DNA from: Lithobates sylvaticus
Lineage: Eukaryota > Chordata > Amphibia > Anura > Ranidae
NCBI GenBank assembly: GCA_028564925.1
Contig: CM053030.1
Location: 273,394,492-273,458,491 of the forward strand
Direction: 5' to 3'
DNA: 64,000 nucleotides
Part shown: positions 46,923 through 59,103 of the stretch, in pieces
Layout: every line of letters starts with the position of its first letter
How positions within the stretch are numbered: position 1 is the first letter of the stretch
The notes under the pieces: model-generated
What the model saw: only the letters and a program-made list of their open reading frames with translations
The model's database searches: none
What the model was told of the DNA's origin: nothing
Translations under genes and position numbers: made by a program

Positions 46923-47035
46923 GACATTATCTGCTGTGATCCATTCTGCAGTGCTGCTGACATTATCTGTGCTGTGATCAATTCTGCAGTGCTGCTGACA
47001 TTATCTGTGCTGTGATTCATTCTGCTGAGTGCTGC
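46923..47035 (+). repeat. Short tandem repeat downstream of the TATA box, 3 units
   Basis: Units of about 37 bp start GACATTATCTG and end CAGTGCTGCT, at 46923, 46959 and 46997. They occupy the position held by the long array in hAT-2. Confidence 0.85.
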
Positions 47036-47161
47036 TGACTGCTGTCATTATCTGCTGTGATTCTGAGGATTAGTGTGTGCGTGCTGTTAGTACAGCATTG
47101 CAGTATCACATTAAACCACCTTTACCCTTCTGGCCTGTTGTGTCATCTAAGGCAGCCATCT

Positions 47162-49091
47162 GCGGCTAATGAATTGCCGGTTCCCGTAACACAGAGAACA
47201 GTCATTCATTGAAAGTCATTGATAAAAAAAATTTAAAAAAGCGCGGGGGTCCCCCCAAATTCAATTACCAGGCCCTTCAGGTCTGCTATGGATATTAAGG
47301 GGAACCCTGCGTCAAATTTTTTTTTAAAAAATGACGTAGGGGTCCCCCTAAATATCCATACCAGACCCTTCAGGTCTGGGATGGATTTTAAGGGGAACCC
47401 CGGCCAAAAAAAAAAAAATGGCGTGGGGTCCCCTCAAAATCCATACCAGACCCTTATCCGAGCACGCAACCTGGCAGGCCGCAGGAAAATATGGGGGGAC
47501 GAGAGCGCCCCCCCTCCCTCCTGAACCGTACCAGGCCACATGCCCTCAACATTGGGAGGGTGCTTTGGGGGTCTGTGACCCCTCAAAGCACCTTGTCCCC
47601 ATGTCGATGAGGACAAGGGCCTCTTCCCCACAACCCTGGCCATTGGTTGTGGGGGTCTGCGGGGGGGGCTTATCAGAATCTGCCCCCAGATGCCGCCCCC
47701 CCCCCCCCCCCCTGTGTGAAATGGTAAGGGGGTACCCTACCATTTCACCAAAAAAGTGACAAAAATTTTAAAAATCACAGGAGACGGTCTTTGACAAGTC
47801 CTTTATTAAAATTGTCTTTCATCTTCTTTCTTCTGGTCTTCTTCCTTCTTCCTTTCTTTATCCTTCGGTTTATTCATCTTCTCCTTCCGGCATCTTCTTC
47901 CATCTTCTTCTTCTATCTTCTTCTTCCTCCAATCCGCTTCTTCTTGCTCTGGTCTTCTCGTCCGGCATCTACTTCCACGGCGTCGGTGTCTCTTCTTGGG
48001 CCGCTCAGCGCAATGGGAGGCTCCCACTGTGTGAGGCTTCGCTGCGTCTGACAGGTCTTTTATAATGGAGGGCGGGGCCACCTGGTGACCCCGCCCCCTC
48101 TGACGCACGGGGACGTCATGGGGACTTCCCTATGGCTTTCCCCATGACGTCAGAGAGGGCGGGGTCACCAGGTGGCCCCGCCCTCCGTTATAAAAGACCT
48201 GTCAGACGCAGCGAAGCCTCACACAGCGGGAGCCTCCCATTGCGCGGAGCGGCCCAAGAAGGGACGCCGACGCCATGGAAGAAGATGCCAGACGAGAAGG
48301 CCAGAGCAAGAAGAAGCGGATCGGAGGAAGAAGAAGATGGAAGAAGATGCCGGAAGGAGAAGATGAAGAAACCGAAGGATGAAGAAAGGAAGAAGGAAGA
48401 AGACCAGAAGAAAGAAGATGAAAGAAGATTTTAATAAAGGAATTGTCAAAGACCGTCTCCTGTAATTTTTACAATTTTTGGCACTTTTTTGGTGAAATGG
48501 TAGGGGTACGTTTGTACCCCCTTACAATTTCACACAGGGGGGGCCGGGATCTGGGGGTCCCCTTGTTAAAGGGGGCTTCCAGATTCCGATAAGCCCCCCG
48601 CCCGCAGACCCCCACAACCAACGGCCAGGGTTGTGTCGAAGAGGCCCTTGTCCTCATCAACATGGGGACAAGGTGCTTTGAGGGGTCACAGACCCCCAAA
48701 GCACCCTCCCAATGTTGAGGGCATGTGGCCTGGTAAGGTCCAGGAGGGAGGGGGGCGCTCTCGTCCCCCCCTCTTTTCCTGCGGCCTGCCAGGTTGCGTG
48801 CTCGAATAAGGGTCTGGTATGGATTTTGAGGGGGACCCCACGCAATTTTTTTTTTTTGGGCCGGGGTTCCCCTTAAAATCCATCCCAGACCTGAAGGGTC
48901 TGATATGGATATTTAGGGGGACCCCTACGTAATTTTTTTTTAAATTTGACGCAGGGTTCCCCTTAATATCCATAGCAGACCTGAAGCGCCTGGTAATTGA
49001 ATTTGGGGGGACCCCCACGCTTTTTTTTTATCAATGACTTTCAATGAATGACTGTTCTCTGTATTACGGGAGCCGACAATTCATTAGCCGC
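47162..49091. repeat. Long inverted repeat (about 965 bp arms)
   Basis: The left arm begins GCGGCTAATGAATTG and the right arm ends with its complement. The centre is near 48131, between GACGTCATGGGGAC and CCCCATGACGTC. The arms are highly similar along most of their length, apart from runs of A/T and C. K/E-rich open frames in the arms come from a GAAGAAGAT-like repeat and are not supported as genes. Confidence 0.92.
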
Positions 49092-49598
49092 GAGTGATTT
49101 TAAATAGCTTTTTTTCCTGCAAAAATGACACTTTGTGCAGGGACAGTTCTAAGCACGGGAAACATGCGCCCCTTCACAGGCATACTATAGACACCCCCCA
49201 GGTACGAAATTTAAAGAAATATTACACTTTTATTGTTTCACATTAAGCATTATTAAAATCACTGCTCCTGAAAAAACGGCCGTTTTAAAAAAAAACAATT
49301 TGCATTGATACATGTCCCCTGGGGCAGGACCCAGGTCCCCAAACACTTTTTATGACACTAACATGCATATTAGCCTTTAAAATTAGCACTTTTGATTTTA
49401 AATGTCCGCGTCCATTGTAATTAATAGGGTTCTAATGTTCGCACGAACTTTAGGTCCGTTTGCGGGTTCTGGTGCAAACCGAACCCGGGGGTGTTCGGCT
49501 CATCCCTAGTACTAAACACCTGACTAGTACCCTAGTAGCAAAGTCCTAGTTGAGATCGAGAACTCTGGCGAAACCTGTAGTAAGGGTGACATAAGTCC

Positions 49599-49599
49599 A

Positions 49600-49634
<35 letters not shown>
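49599..49634. repeat. (TA)n microsatellite next to a Tc1 end
   Basis: A short TA run is followed by a truncated Tc1 left terminus (CTCATAATAAAAGTGAGTAC, 49648-49667) that ends near 49695. Confidence 0.8.
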
Positions 49635-49642
<8 letters not shown>

Positions 49643-49696
49643 TAGTGTCTCATAATAAAAGTGAGTACACCCCTCACATGTTTCTAAATATTTTAT

Positions 49697-50156
49697 TCTA
49701 TCTTGCATGTGGCAATACGATATGAATGCTAGGACGTGCCTAATGTCACCTGTCGTTGCTCCGGGGCATAAGGCTGGATACCCGCATTAGGCGTGCCAAG
49801 CCGTGTGATAGACCTTCTGTGTGCTTCAGGACAATGAGTGGTTAATGAGCTGGGTTCCATTGGAAAGGAGTGGCTTTAATCCATTGTTAGATCTGACCAA
49901 GGTGATATAGGAGTAGTCATTGGATCGGCTCCAGGTTCCTTCTGGAAGAATGAAATAAAATTGAAATGGGACAGTGCATCTGCTGCGACATTGCACTTGC
50001 CTGGAATATGCGTACAGCAAACATTAAAATGGTGATGGAGTGACAACTGCACCAGCCTGCGTAGGAAGGACATGATGGGGAGCGACTTGGATCTGCCCTT
50101 GTTGATGATGTCAGCAGTAGCTTGATTATGTGGTGAAGACCACCGTTTGTCCTGTC
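49697..50156 (-). mobile_element. Second partial DIRS-like fossil
   Basis: The sequence matches 41170-41627 (recombinase to RNase H boundary) at roughly 95%. It ends exactly where hAT-2 begins, at GTCCTGTC. It is broken and partial; its continuation lies beyond the window on the far side of hAT-2. Confidence 0.88.
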
Positions 50157-50447
50157 TAGGGATGAGCTTCGAGTTCAAGTCGAACATGAGTTCGATTCGA
50201 ACATCGGCTGTTCGATCGTTCATCGAAGATCGAATATTTTGGGGCATTTGCGCCAAATTAAAGTGGCGCGTCGCGCCCCATAATGCACTGCGTGATCGCA
50301 GTGCATTGCTGGTTGATGATTGGCCAAGCATGCACTACGACCCGCGTGCTTTGGCCAATCACAGCGCCGTCAGCAAAGAGAGCCATAATTGGGAGCAGGG
50401 TGCCTTTGGCCAATTATGGCTCAAGGGGTTAAGTCCACGCCCCACAC

Positions 50448-50455
50448 TATATAAG
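50448..50455 (+). promoter_or_regulatory. TATA box of hAT-2
   Basis: TATATAAG lies about 290 bp from the element's left end, with CCAAT at 50410-50414 and CACGCCCCAC between them. The same arrangement occurs at 46830-46880. The block is GC-balanced and conserved, while the sequence after it differs between the two elements, which supports a promoter role. Confidence 0.72.
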
Positions 50456-50579
50456 GCCACCTGCACGTCGGCCTGCACGTCAGCCTTGTGTAGTGTGTTT
50501 CTGGCGAAGAGAGACATAGAGAGAGTGTCATTTAATTTACTTTAAGCAGGCAGTTTATCCAGTTAGCTAGATCTCACTG

Positions 50580-51206
<627 letters not shown>

Positions 51207-51649
51207 TTAACCACTTCAGCCCCGGACCAATTGTCAGCTTAAGGACCAGAGGTCTTTTTTCAATTTCGCACTGCACTGATTTAACTGGTAATTGCGCGGT
51301 CATGCAATGTTGTAACCAAACGAAATTTGCGTCCTTTTCTTCCCACAAATAGAGCTTTCTTTTGATGGTATTTGATTGCCTCTGTGATTTTTATTTTTTG
51401 CGATATAAACGGAAAAAGACCGAAAATTTTGAAAAAAAAATATATTTTCTACTTTTTGTTATAAGAAAAATCGAATAAACTCAATTTTAGTCATACATTT
51501 GGGCCAAAATGTATTCAGCCACATGTCTTTAGTAAAAAAAATGCAAATAAGCGTATATTTATTGGTTTGCGCAAAAGTTATAGCGTCTACAAACTAGAGT
51601 ACATTTTCTGGAATTTACACCGCTTTTAATTTATGACTGCCTATCTCAT

Positions 51650-53320
51650 TTCTTGAGGTGCTAAAATGGCAGGGAAGTACAAAACCCCCCCAAATCACCC
51701 CATTTTGGAAAGTAGACACCCCAAGCTATTTGCTGAGAGGCATGTTGAGCCCATTGAATATTTTTTTTTTAGTCCCAAGTGATTGAATAAAGACAAAAAA
51801 AAAAACATTTTCAAAAACTTGTCACTAAATGATATATTGCTCACACATGCCATGGTTATATGTGGCATTGCACCCCAAAATAAATTTTGCTGCTTCTCCT
51901 GAGTATGGGGATACCACATGTGTGGGACTTTTTGGGAGCCTAGCCGCGTACGGGGCCCCGAAGCCCAAGCACCGCCTTCAGGTTTTCTAAGGGTGCAAAT
52001 TTTTGATTTCACTCCTCACTACCTATCACAGTTTCGAAGGCCATAAAATGCCAAAATAGCACAACCCCCCCCCCCCCCCCCCCAAATGACCTCATTTTGT
52101 AAAGTAGACACCCCAAGCTATTTGCTGAGAGGCATGTTGAGTCCATGGAATATTTTATATTTTGCCACAAGTTGCGGGAATATTACAAACTTTTTTTTTT
52201 TGCCCAAAGTTGTCACTAAATGATATATTGCCCACACATGCCATGGGCATATGTGGAATTACATATGTGGAATACGTTCTGCTGCTTCTCCTGAGTACGG
52301 GGATACCACATGTGTGGGACTTTTTGGGAGCCTATCCGCATACAGGACCCCAAAAACCAAGCACCGCCTTCAAGATTTCTAAGGGCATACGATTTTGATT
52401 TCACTCCTCACTACCTATCATAGTTTTGAAGGCCATAAAATGCCAAGATGGCACAAAACCCCCCCAAATGACCCCGTTTTGGAAAGTAGACACCCCAAGC
52501 TATTTGCTGAGAGGCATGTTGAGCTCATTGAATATTTTTTTTTTTTTGTCCCACGTGATTGAATAAAGACAAAAAAAAAAAATGTTTTACAAAAAGTTGT
52601 CGCTAAATGATATATTGCTCACACATGCCATGGTTATATGTGGAATTGCACCCCAAAATACATTTTCCTGCTTCTCCTGAGTATGGGGACTTTTTGGCAG
52701 CCTAGCCGTGTACGGCACCCCGAAAACCAATCACCGCCTTCAGGATTTCTAATGCCGCGTACACACGATTGGAATTCTCGTCGGAAAAAACTCTGATGGT
52801 TTTTCCGACGGAATTCCGACGGAATTCCGCTCAAGCTGTGTTGCCTACACACGGTCACACCAAATTCCGACAGTCAATAACACAGCGGCATAATACACGT
52901 TCGACAGCACTATAAAAGGGAAGTTTAATGCTTCCGAGCATGCTTCGAATTGTTTCCGAGCATGCGTCGTAATTTTGCGCGTCGGAATTGCATACACACG
53001 ATCGGAAAATCCGATAGAAAGGTTTTCCGTCGGAAAATGTGAGAACAGGTTCTCAATTCAAAGTCCGTCGGAAATTCCGACAGAAAAAGACTGTTGGGCA
53101 TACACACGACGGACTGTTTCCATCGGAAATTCTGACCGTGTGTACGCCGCATGAGGGTGCAAATTTTTGATTTCACTCCTCACTACCTATCACAGTTTCG
53201 AAGGCCATAAAATGCCTAAATAGCACAAACCCCCCCAAATGACCCCATTTTGGACAGTAGTCACCCCAAGCTATTTATTGAGAGGCATGGTGAGTATTTT
53301 ACAGCTCTCATTTGTTCTTA
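51650..53320 (+). repeat. ~390 bp tandem units in the piggyBac left region
   Basis: At least three units carry AGTAGACACCCCAAGCTATT, ACACATGCCATGG and ACCACATGTGTGGGACTTTT. One unit is interrupted by a PIF/Harbinger-like MITE (52753-53151). Runs of C and A vary between units. Confidence 0.92.
52753..53151. mobile_element. PIF/Harbinger-like MITE in a piggyBac tandem unit
   Basis: The ends are TGCCGCGTACACACG and CGTGTGTACGCCGCA. It is flanked by TAA and TGA (one decayed base). Comparison with the uninterrupted neighbour unit (TTTTCTAAGGGTGC) confirms the insertion site. Confidence 0.88.
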
Positions 53321-53334
53321 AAAATGAAGAAAGT

Positions 53335-53880
53335 AAAGAAAAAAATTTTTTTTTTCAATTTTCAAAACTTTGTGACAAAAAGTGAGATCTGCAAAATACT
53401 CACCATACCTCTCAGCAAATAGCTTGGGCTGTCTACTTTCCAAAATGGGGTCATTTGGGGGGGGGGGGGGGGTTGTGCCATCTGAGCATTCCATGGCCTC
53501 CGAAACTGTGATTGGCAGTGAGGAGTGAAATTTAAAAATTAGAAAGCCTGAAGGCGGTGCTTGGTTTTTGGGGTCCCGTACGCAGCTAGGCTCCCAAAGA
53601 GTCCCACACATGTGGTATCCCCGTACTCAGGAGAAGCAACAGAATGTATTTTGGGGTGTATTTCCACATATGCCCATGACATGTTTGAGCAATATATCAT
53701 TTAGTGACAACTTTTTGTAAAAAAAAAAAAATTTTTTTTTTTCATTATTCAATCTCTTGGGACAAAAAAAATAAATATTTAATGGGCTCAACATTGCTCT
53801 CAGCAAATAGCTTGGGGTGTCTACTTTCCAAAATGGGGTCATTTGGGGGGGGGGGGGGTTTGAACTGTCCTGCATTTTAT
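53335..53880 (-). repeat. Inverted copy of the piggyBac tandem unit
   Basis: The same 390 bp unit occurs in reverse orientation (AATAGCTTGGGGTGTCTACT), making a palindrome with the units on the left. The axis is near 53320-53340. Confidence 0.9.
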
Positions 53881-55056
53881 GCACAACATTTAGAAGCTTA
53901 TGTCACACATCACCCACTCTTCTAACCACTTGAAGACAAAACACTTTTTGTTTACATGAAAACATATTTTTTTTTGCAAGAAAATTACGTTGAACCCCCA
54001 AACACTATATATATTGTTAAAGCAAAGGCCCTACAGATTAAAATGGTGGGTGTTGCATTTTTTTTTCCCACACAGTATTTGCGCAGCGATTTTTCAAACG
54101 CATTTTTTGTGGAAAAAATACACTTTTTTATTTTAATACACTAAAACACACTATATTGCTCAAATTTTTGATGAAATAAAAAATATGATCTTAGGCCGAG
54201 TACATGGATACCAAACAAGACATGCTTTAAAATTGCGCACAAACACGCAGTGGCGACAAACTACAAACATTTTTAAAAACCTTTAAAAGCCTTTACAGGT
54301 TACCACATTGGATTCACGGAGGAGGTCTACTGCTAAAATTACTGCCCTCGATCTGACCTTTGCGGTGATACCTCACATGCATGGTGCAATTGCTGTTTAC
54401 ATATGACGCCAGACCAACGCTTGTGTTCGCCTTTGCGCAAGAGAAGGGGGGGCAGGGGTGCTTTTTTATTTATTTATTTTTTAGTTTTTTTTTTATTTAT
54501 TTCGCTTTTTTTTATTATTTTTAAACTGTTCCTTCCATTTTTTTCTTAGTTATCATTTTTATTGTTATCTCAGGGAATGTAAATATCCCCTATGATAGCA
54601 ATAGGCAGTGACAGGTACTCTTTTTTTGAAAAAATTGGGGTCTATTAGACCCTAGATCTTTCCTCTGCCCTCAAATCATCTGACCACACCAAGATCGGTG
54701 TGATAAAACGCTTTCCCAATTTCCCAATGCCGTGGTTTATATCTGGGAGGGGGGACATTCCCTCCCACTGCTTGTAAAAGCAGTCTAGCGGCTAATTACC
54801 CGCTAGAATTGCTTTTACATGAAAGCCGATCACTGGCTGAAAAGAATGATACCAAGATGATACCTAAACCTGCAGGCATCATTCTGGTATAACCATTCAA
54901 AGTCCAGCAACATACTGGACATATATTGTAATCTTTTTTTTCATGCAGCCTCTTGGCTGAACGAAAAAAAAAAGAGATTGATCGGTGGGTATGCCCACCA
55001 TTAGAATACCTCCCTTCATCCACCCACTTCTAATGATGGGCATACATGCACCATTT
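53881..55056. other. AT-rich interior of the piggyBac
   Basis: No coding sequence is recognised. It contains long T- and A-runs. Confidence 0.5.
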
Positions 55057-55770
55057 ATATATGCCGAAGCATGGGGGCATCCTCCCGCAAAAAAGTTATG
55101 CCACGTACACATGGTCGGACTTTTCCACGGGCAAGCCTCCGTCAGAATTTCGACCGGATGTAGGCGGCATTAGCAGCAAATCGCTCCTCCGCCCCTGCTG
55201 CCCCCATGCTTTGGCATATATGCTCTTTTTTTAACTGTGGTGGTGAAATCACCTCCTACAGCGTTGGAGTCGCGGCTTTATGTATCGTGGGAGCAAACGC
55301 TGTTGCTGTCAAGATAAATAAATCCGCGCTGCAACTGAATGGCGTACCTGCTAAGCAAATTATGGTTAACATTAAAACAAAGTAACATTACAGTATAACA
55401 GTAAGACCTTACCATACCATACCTGCAAAGCAAATTCCAAAAAAAAACATAGTAAAAAATAAAAAAAAATTTTAACGCAACCGGTGCCTAAAATATATAT
55501 ATGCCGAAGCATGGGGGCATCCTCCCGCAAAAAAGTTATGCCACGTACACATGGTTGGACTTTTCCACGGGCAAGCCTCCGTCGGAATTTCGACTGTATG
55601 TACGTGCTTCGGCATATATGCTCTTTTTTTTAACTGTGGTGGTAAAATCACCTCCTACAGCGTTCGAGTCGCGGCTTTATGTATCGTGGGAGCAAACGCT
55701 GTTGCTGTCAAGATAAATAAATCCGCGCTGCAACTGAATGGCGCACCTGAAAACAAAAAAAATGGTTAAC
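55057..55770 (+). repeat. Direct duplication of ~270 bp in the piggyBac
   Basis: The segment starting ATATGCCGAAGCATGGGGGC at about 55058 recurs at 55497. Each copy contains TGTGGTGGT-AAATCACCTCC and ATAAATCCGCGCTGC. The first also holds the complement TGCCCCCATGCTTTGGCATA near 55200. Confidence 0.88.
55099..55169. mobile_element. 71 bp PIF/Harbinger-like MITE
   Basis: TTA is present at 55096-55098 and 55170-55172. The ends are TGCCACGTACAC and GGATGTAGGCGGCA, with GTCGGAC and CCGTCAGAATTTCGACC inside. It is a minimal version of the family at 52753; a partly matching copy lies near 55539. Confidence 0.7.
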
Positions 55771-55951
55771 AATAAAACACAGTAAACAAAATTACATACA
55801 TGAAAAGCAAGCATGATAAGACATAATAAAACATTGAGGAGAGAATAGAGTAAAAAAAGCAACAATAGAGAGAGAATAGAGAGAGAGAGAACAATAAAAC
55901 AACAACTATTTTTTTTGTACTTTTTTTTTATTTTATTTTTTTACACTTTTT

Positions 55952-56932
55952 TTAACCACTTCAGCACCGGGCCATTTTACACCCTTCCTTACCAGAGCAC
56001 TTTTTGCGATTCGGCACAGCGTCCCTTTAACTAACAATTGCGCGGTCGTGCAACGTTACACCCAAACAAAATTGTTGTCCTTTTTTTCCCACAAATAGAG
56101 CTTTCTTTTGGTGGTATTTGATCGCCCCTGCAGTTTTTATTTTTTGCGCTATAAACAAAAGAAGAGCGACAATTTTGAAAAAAAACACAATATTTTTAAC
56201 TTTTTGCTATAATAAATATCCCATTTTTAAAAAAAAAACACTATTTTTTACTCAGTTTAGGCCTATACGTATTCTTCTACATATTTTTGGTAAAAAAAAT
56301 CGCAATAAGCGTATATTGATCGGTTTGCGCAAAAGTTATAGCGTCTACAAAATAGGGGATAGATGTATTGCATTTTTTTTTTTTTTACTAGTAATGGCGG
56401 CGATCTGCGATTTTTTTTCGTGACTGCGACATTGCGGCGGACACTTCGGACACTTTTGACACATTTTTGGAACCATTCACATTTACACAGCGATCGTTGC
56501 TATAAAATTGCATTGATTACTGTGTAAATGTGACTGGCAGGGAAGGGGTTAACACTAGGGGGCGCTGCAGGGGTTAATGTGTGTCCCTATAGGAGTGATT
56601 CTAACTGTGGGGGGAGGGGACTCAAGGGGAGGAGACCGATCATGTGTTCCTCCTTACTGGGATCACATGATCGGTCTCCTCTCCGCTGACAGGACGTGGA
56701 GCTGTGTGTTTACACACACAGCTCCACGGTCCCGTTGTTTTAACGGGCAATCGCGGGTGCCCGGCGGACATCGCGGCCGCCGGGCACTCGCACCGGGTCC
56801 CGAGCGACGCCGGTGGCGCGCGCACGCCCCCCAGGCGGCCGGGAATGGGAGGCCGTCATATGACGCCCACCCAGGATGGAAGATCCACCTTGTAGGCGTC
56901 ATATGACTATACGCGGGTAGGGAAGTGGTTAA
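55952..56932. mobile_element. piggyBac MITE 5, nested in the large piggyBac
   Basis: TTAA lies at 55952-55955 and 56929-56932, with ends CCACTTCAGCACC and GTAGGGAAGTGG. The internal blocks are shared with MITEs 1-3 and with the first 450 bp of the large element. No ORF of its own; the 109-codon frame at 56577 is in GC-rich end sequence. Confidence 0.92.
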
Positions 56933-56935
56933 ACT

Positions 56936-57058
56936 ATAACTATAATTTTAACTTTAACGGTCAGGTCTCAAAATGCGATGGCATTCTTGAGACCCTGTAA
57001 CTATAATTTTAACTGTAACGATCGGGTCTCAAAATGCAATGGCATTCTTGAGACCCTG
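56936..57058 (+). repeat. Two 61 bp direct repeats near the transposase 3' end
   Basis: Each unit has TAACTATAATTTTAAC and then GGTCTCAA paired with TTGAGACC about 15 bp later, giving a small hairpin. The position after the transposase stop suggests a terminator or subterminal role, which is an inference. Confidence 0.75.
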
Positions 57059-57097
57059 TGAAAGTGTATCCTAGCCTGTGAAATGGTGTACCCTACG

Positions 57098-59103
57098 CTA
57101 ATACTTCACTAGTGAGTGGTAGCGTTCAAAACATTCACCAATGCAGAGACCAGGATTGTCAGGACAGCGTTGACAATAATAACGGGTGTCACGCCTAAAT
57201 CCGCGCTTGCTACAGACACGACATCTTTTTTGGGGGGCTCGATTGGTAGGGGTACTCGGGAGGACATAAGAATAATGCCTCTCATGCAGCCGGCTTACTG
57301 CATTTGGTAGGGAATGGTGAGGTGCAGAACCGTCTGGATACAGAAGGTCTGTGACAACCTCTACCTGGAATTCAAGGAAGGGTAAAGTCCCGCCTGAAGC
57401 TCCGTATAGCACATGAGCGTTCAGCAAAGCCAATTGGAACAAATAAATAGACACTTTTTTGTACCAGCTTCTAGCCTTACGGGAAACTAGATACGGAGTC
57501 AAAAACTGGTCGTTGAGATCCACCCCTCCCATATTTTGGTTATATTCGTGGACACAGAGGGGTTTCTCCACAACACCAGCCGCTGTACGAATTTGGACTG
57601 TCGTGTCTGCATGAAGGGAGGTAAGAACGAAAACATTCTTATTATCCCTCCACTTCACAGCGAGCAAATTATTCACTTGAAGCAGGCTCTCTCCCCCAGC
57701 CTAAGACAGGAATCTACAAGCCGCTGGGGAAAGCCCCGGCGATTAGGTCGCACAGTGCCACATGCTCCAATCTGATGATCAAACAAGTGACTAAACAGTG
57801 GCACGCTCGTGTAATAATTGTCCACGTACAAGTGGTACCCCTTTCCGAATAAGGGTGACATCAAGTTCCACACTATCTTGCCAGCTCTCCCTATGTAATC
57901 TGGACAGTTCTCCGACTCTACGTAACTATCTTTTCCCTTATAAAGCGAAAAGCTCCACGTATAGCCTGTTGCCCTGTCACAGAGCTTGTAGAGCTTGACC
58001 CCGTATCTGGCACGCTTGCTGGGAAGGTACTGTTTGAAAGACAAGCGGACAGAAAACTTAATCAGGGACTCATCAACGCAGACTTCTTGATTGGGAGTAA
58101 ACAAGGCTGCAAAACGTTGGTTGAAGTGGTTTATGAGGGAACGAATTTTGTAGAGCCGATCAAATTCAGGGTCTCCACGAGGACGACAGAGTTCATTGTC
58201 ACTGAAGTGCATGAACCGCAGGATCTGTTCGTATCGTGCCCTGGACATGGAGCGAGAGAACACGGGCATATGGTGGACTGGTGAGGTGGACCAATAAGTC
58301 CTCAGAGTCGGGAATTTATGCATGCCCATGTTGAGGGAAAGGCCCAGAAAGGACTTCAATTCGGAAACCGTAATTGGTTTCCAATCTCTGGCAAGGGAAG
58401 GCAACTGGGGATTAGCGGTGTTGTATTGACCAGCATATATATTACTTTGGTCCACAATAGATCTATAGAGATCTTCCGTGAAAAACAGCGATATAAAATC
58501 GGATGGCTTAAAATCAGCTGTTTCCACCTGAATACCGGGTTGGCCAGTGAATGGGGGAAGTACGGGTTCTGCAGAAGTGGTGTGCACCCAATCAGGATTG
58601 GCGAATTCTGCAGGAAGGACACTATGTGATCGATGGGCCTGCCTTTGTCTTCTTCTTGGTGGCAGCGGGACACTACTTGTGCTTGCCACCTCGCCAGCTT
58701 GAACTGCACTTATGGGACTCGCCACGTCACCAAGTGTTACTGCAGTGCTGGATGTACGTCCAGGGTGTACTAGGCCGCTGGTGCTTGCCAGTTCACCAGA
58801 AGGAATAGTGGCGCTAGTACTTCTCTGCTCCATACGAGAGACCTGCGTTTCTTGCACCTCAACAACAGCAGAAGATCGGGATCGGGTACGCCTGACCTTA
58901 GCAGGGACCACACCTCTGTCGCCAGAGCTATCTGTCATGGAGCCGCTGTCGTCTACTGGATCGTATTCTGAGCCTGATTCTGACAGAGGAGTGACCTCCT
59001 CTTCACTATCTGACATACTCAGAAACAGGTAGGCCTGTTCACTAGTGTACTTTCGATTTGCCATTTTGGGCTCTAAATTTAGTAGTACACTAGTGAGATT
59101 CAC
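57098..59103 (-). pseudogene. piggyBac transposase, near-complete, one frameshift
   Basis: Two minus-strand frames together cover a whole transposase: 57673-59103 (476 codons) and 57098-57676 (192 codons). The N-terminus is acidic/serine-rich (SDSEEEVTPLSESGSEYDPV). Catalytic aspartates are visible in CVDESLIKF (near codon 344) and LYVDNYYTS (near 431) of the first frame, and in NMGGVDLNDQF (near 51) of the second, giving the piggyBac DDD set. The C-terminus is a cysteine-rich finger (CRVCSKRG, YYCQRCPDNPGLCIGECFERYH split across the end). One shift near 57700, between LRLGE and NNLLAVKW, separates the frames. Likely starts are the M at 59103 or the M followed by ANRKYTS 13 codons later. The copy is recently dead, or the shift could be an assembly error. 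Confidence 0.9.

Larger units (their letters stand above)
46577..49508. mobile_element. Non-autonomous hAT foldback element
   Basis: Left end TAGGGATGGGCCCGGTGTTC, right end GGTGTTCGGCTCATCCCTA, flanked by GTACTAAA at 46569-46576 and 49509-49516. The left 580 bp carry the same promoter-like block as hAT-2 (CCACACTATATAAGGCC). The centre is a long inverted repeat (47162-49091). The right 400 bp match the hAT-1 3' end. It encodes no transposase and would depend on one like hAT-1. Confidence 0.95.
40262..49598 (-). mobile_element. DIRS/Ngaro-like retrotransposon fossil with nested insertions
   Basis: The recognisable minus-strand parts are: a tyrosine recombinase-like segment (40422-41222; LAFYGFLRPSEF, KKLGRWKSTCFTRYI); an RNase H-like segment near 41400 (HIPGKCNVAADALS); and a reverse transcriptase-like segment (about 42120-42603; LSKADILDAFKLLPIEP). 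Probably there is also a 5' ORF with a SAP-like motif near 45850. The fossil is broken in several places and cut by an LTR-like repeat, a solo LTR, a long-duplication insert and a hAT element. The outer limits are uncertain. A second partial copy of the recombinase/RNase H region is at 49697-50156. The elements with exact duplications are younger than it. Confidence 0.8.

Noticed and set aside
47806-48449. Lys/Glu-rich ORFs of about 100 codons
   Set aside because: They derive from GAAGAAGAT-type simple sequence in both arms of the inverted repeat.
54897-55234. ORFs around the 55 kb direct repeats
   Set aside because: Both strands are open at the same place, the second copy does not preserve the frame, and no domain is visible.
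56577-56906. 109-codon GC-rich ORF
   Set aside because: Located in the terminal region of a piggyBac MITE; related copies do not keep the frame.
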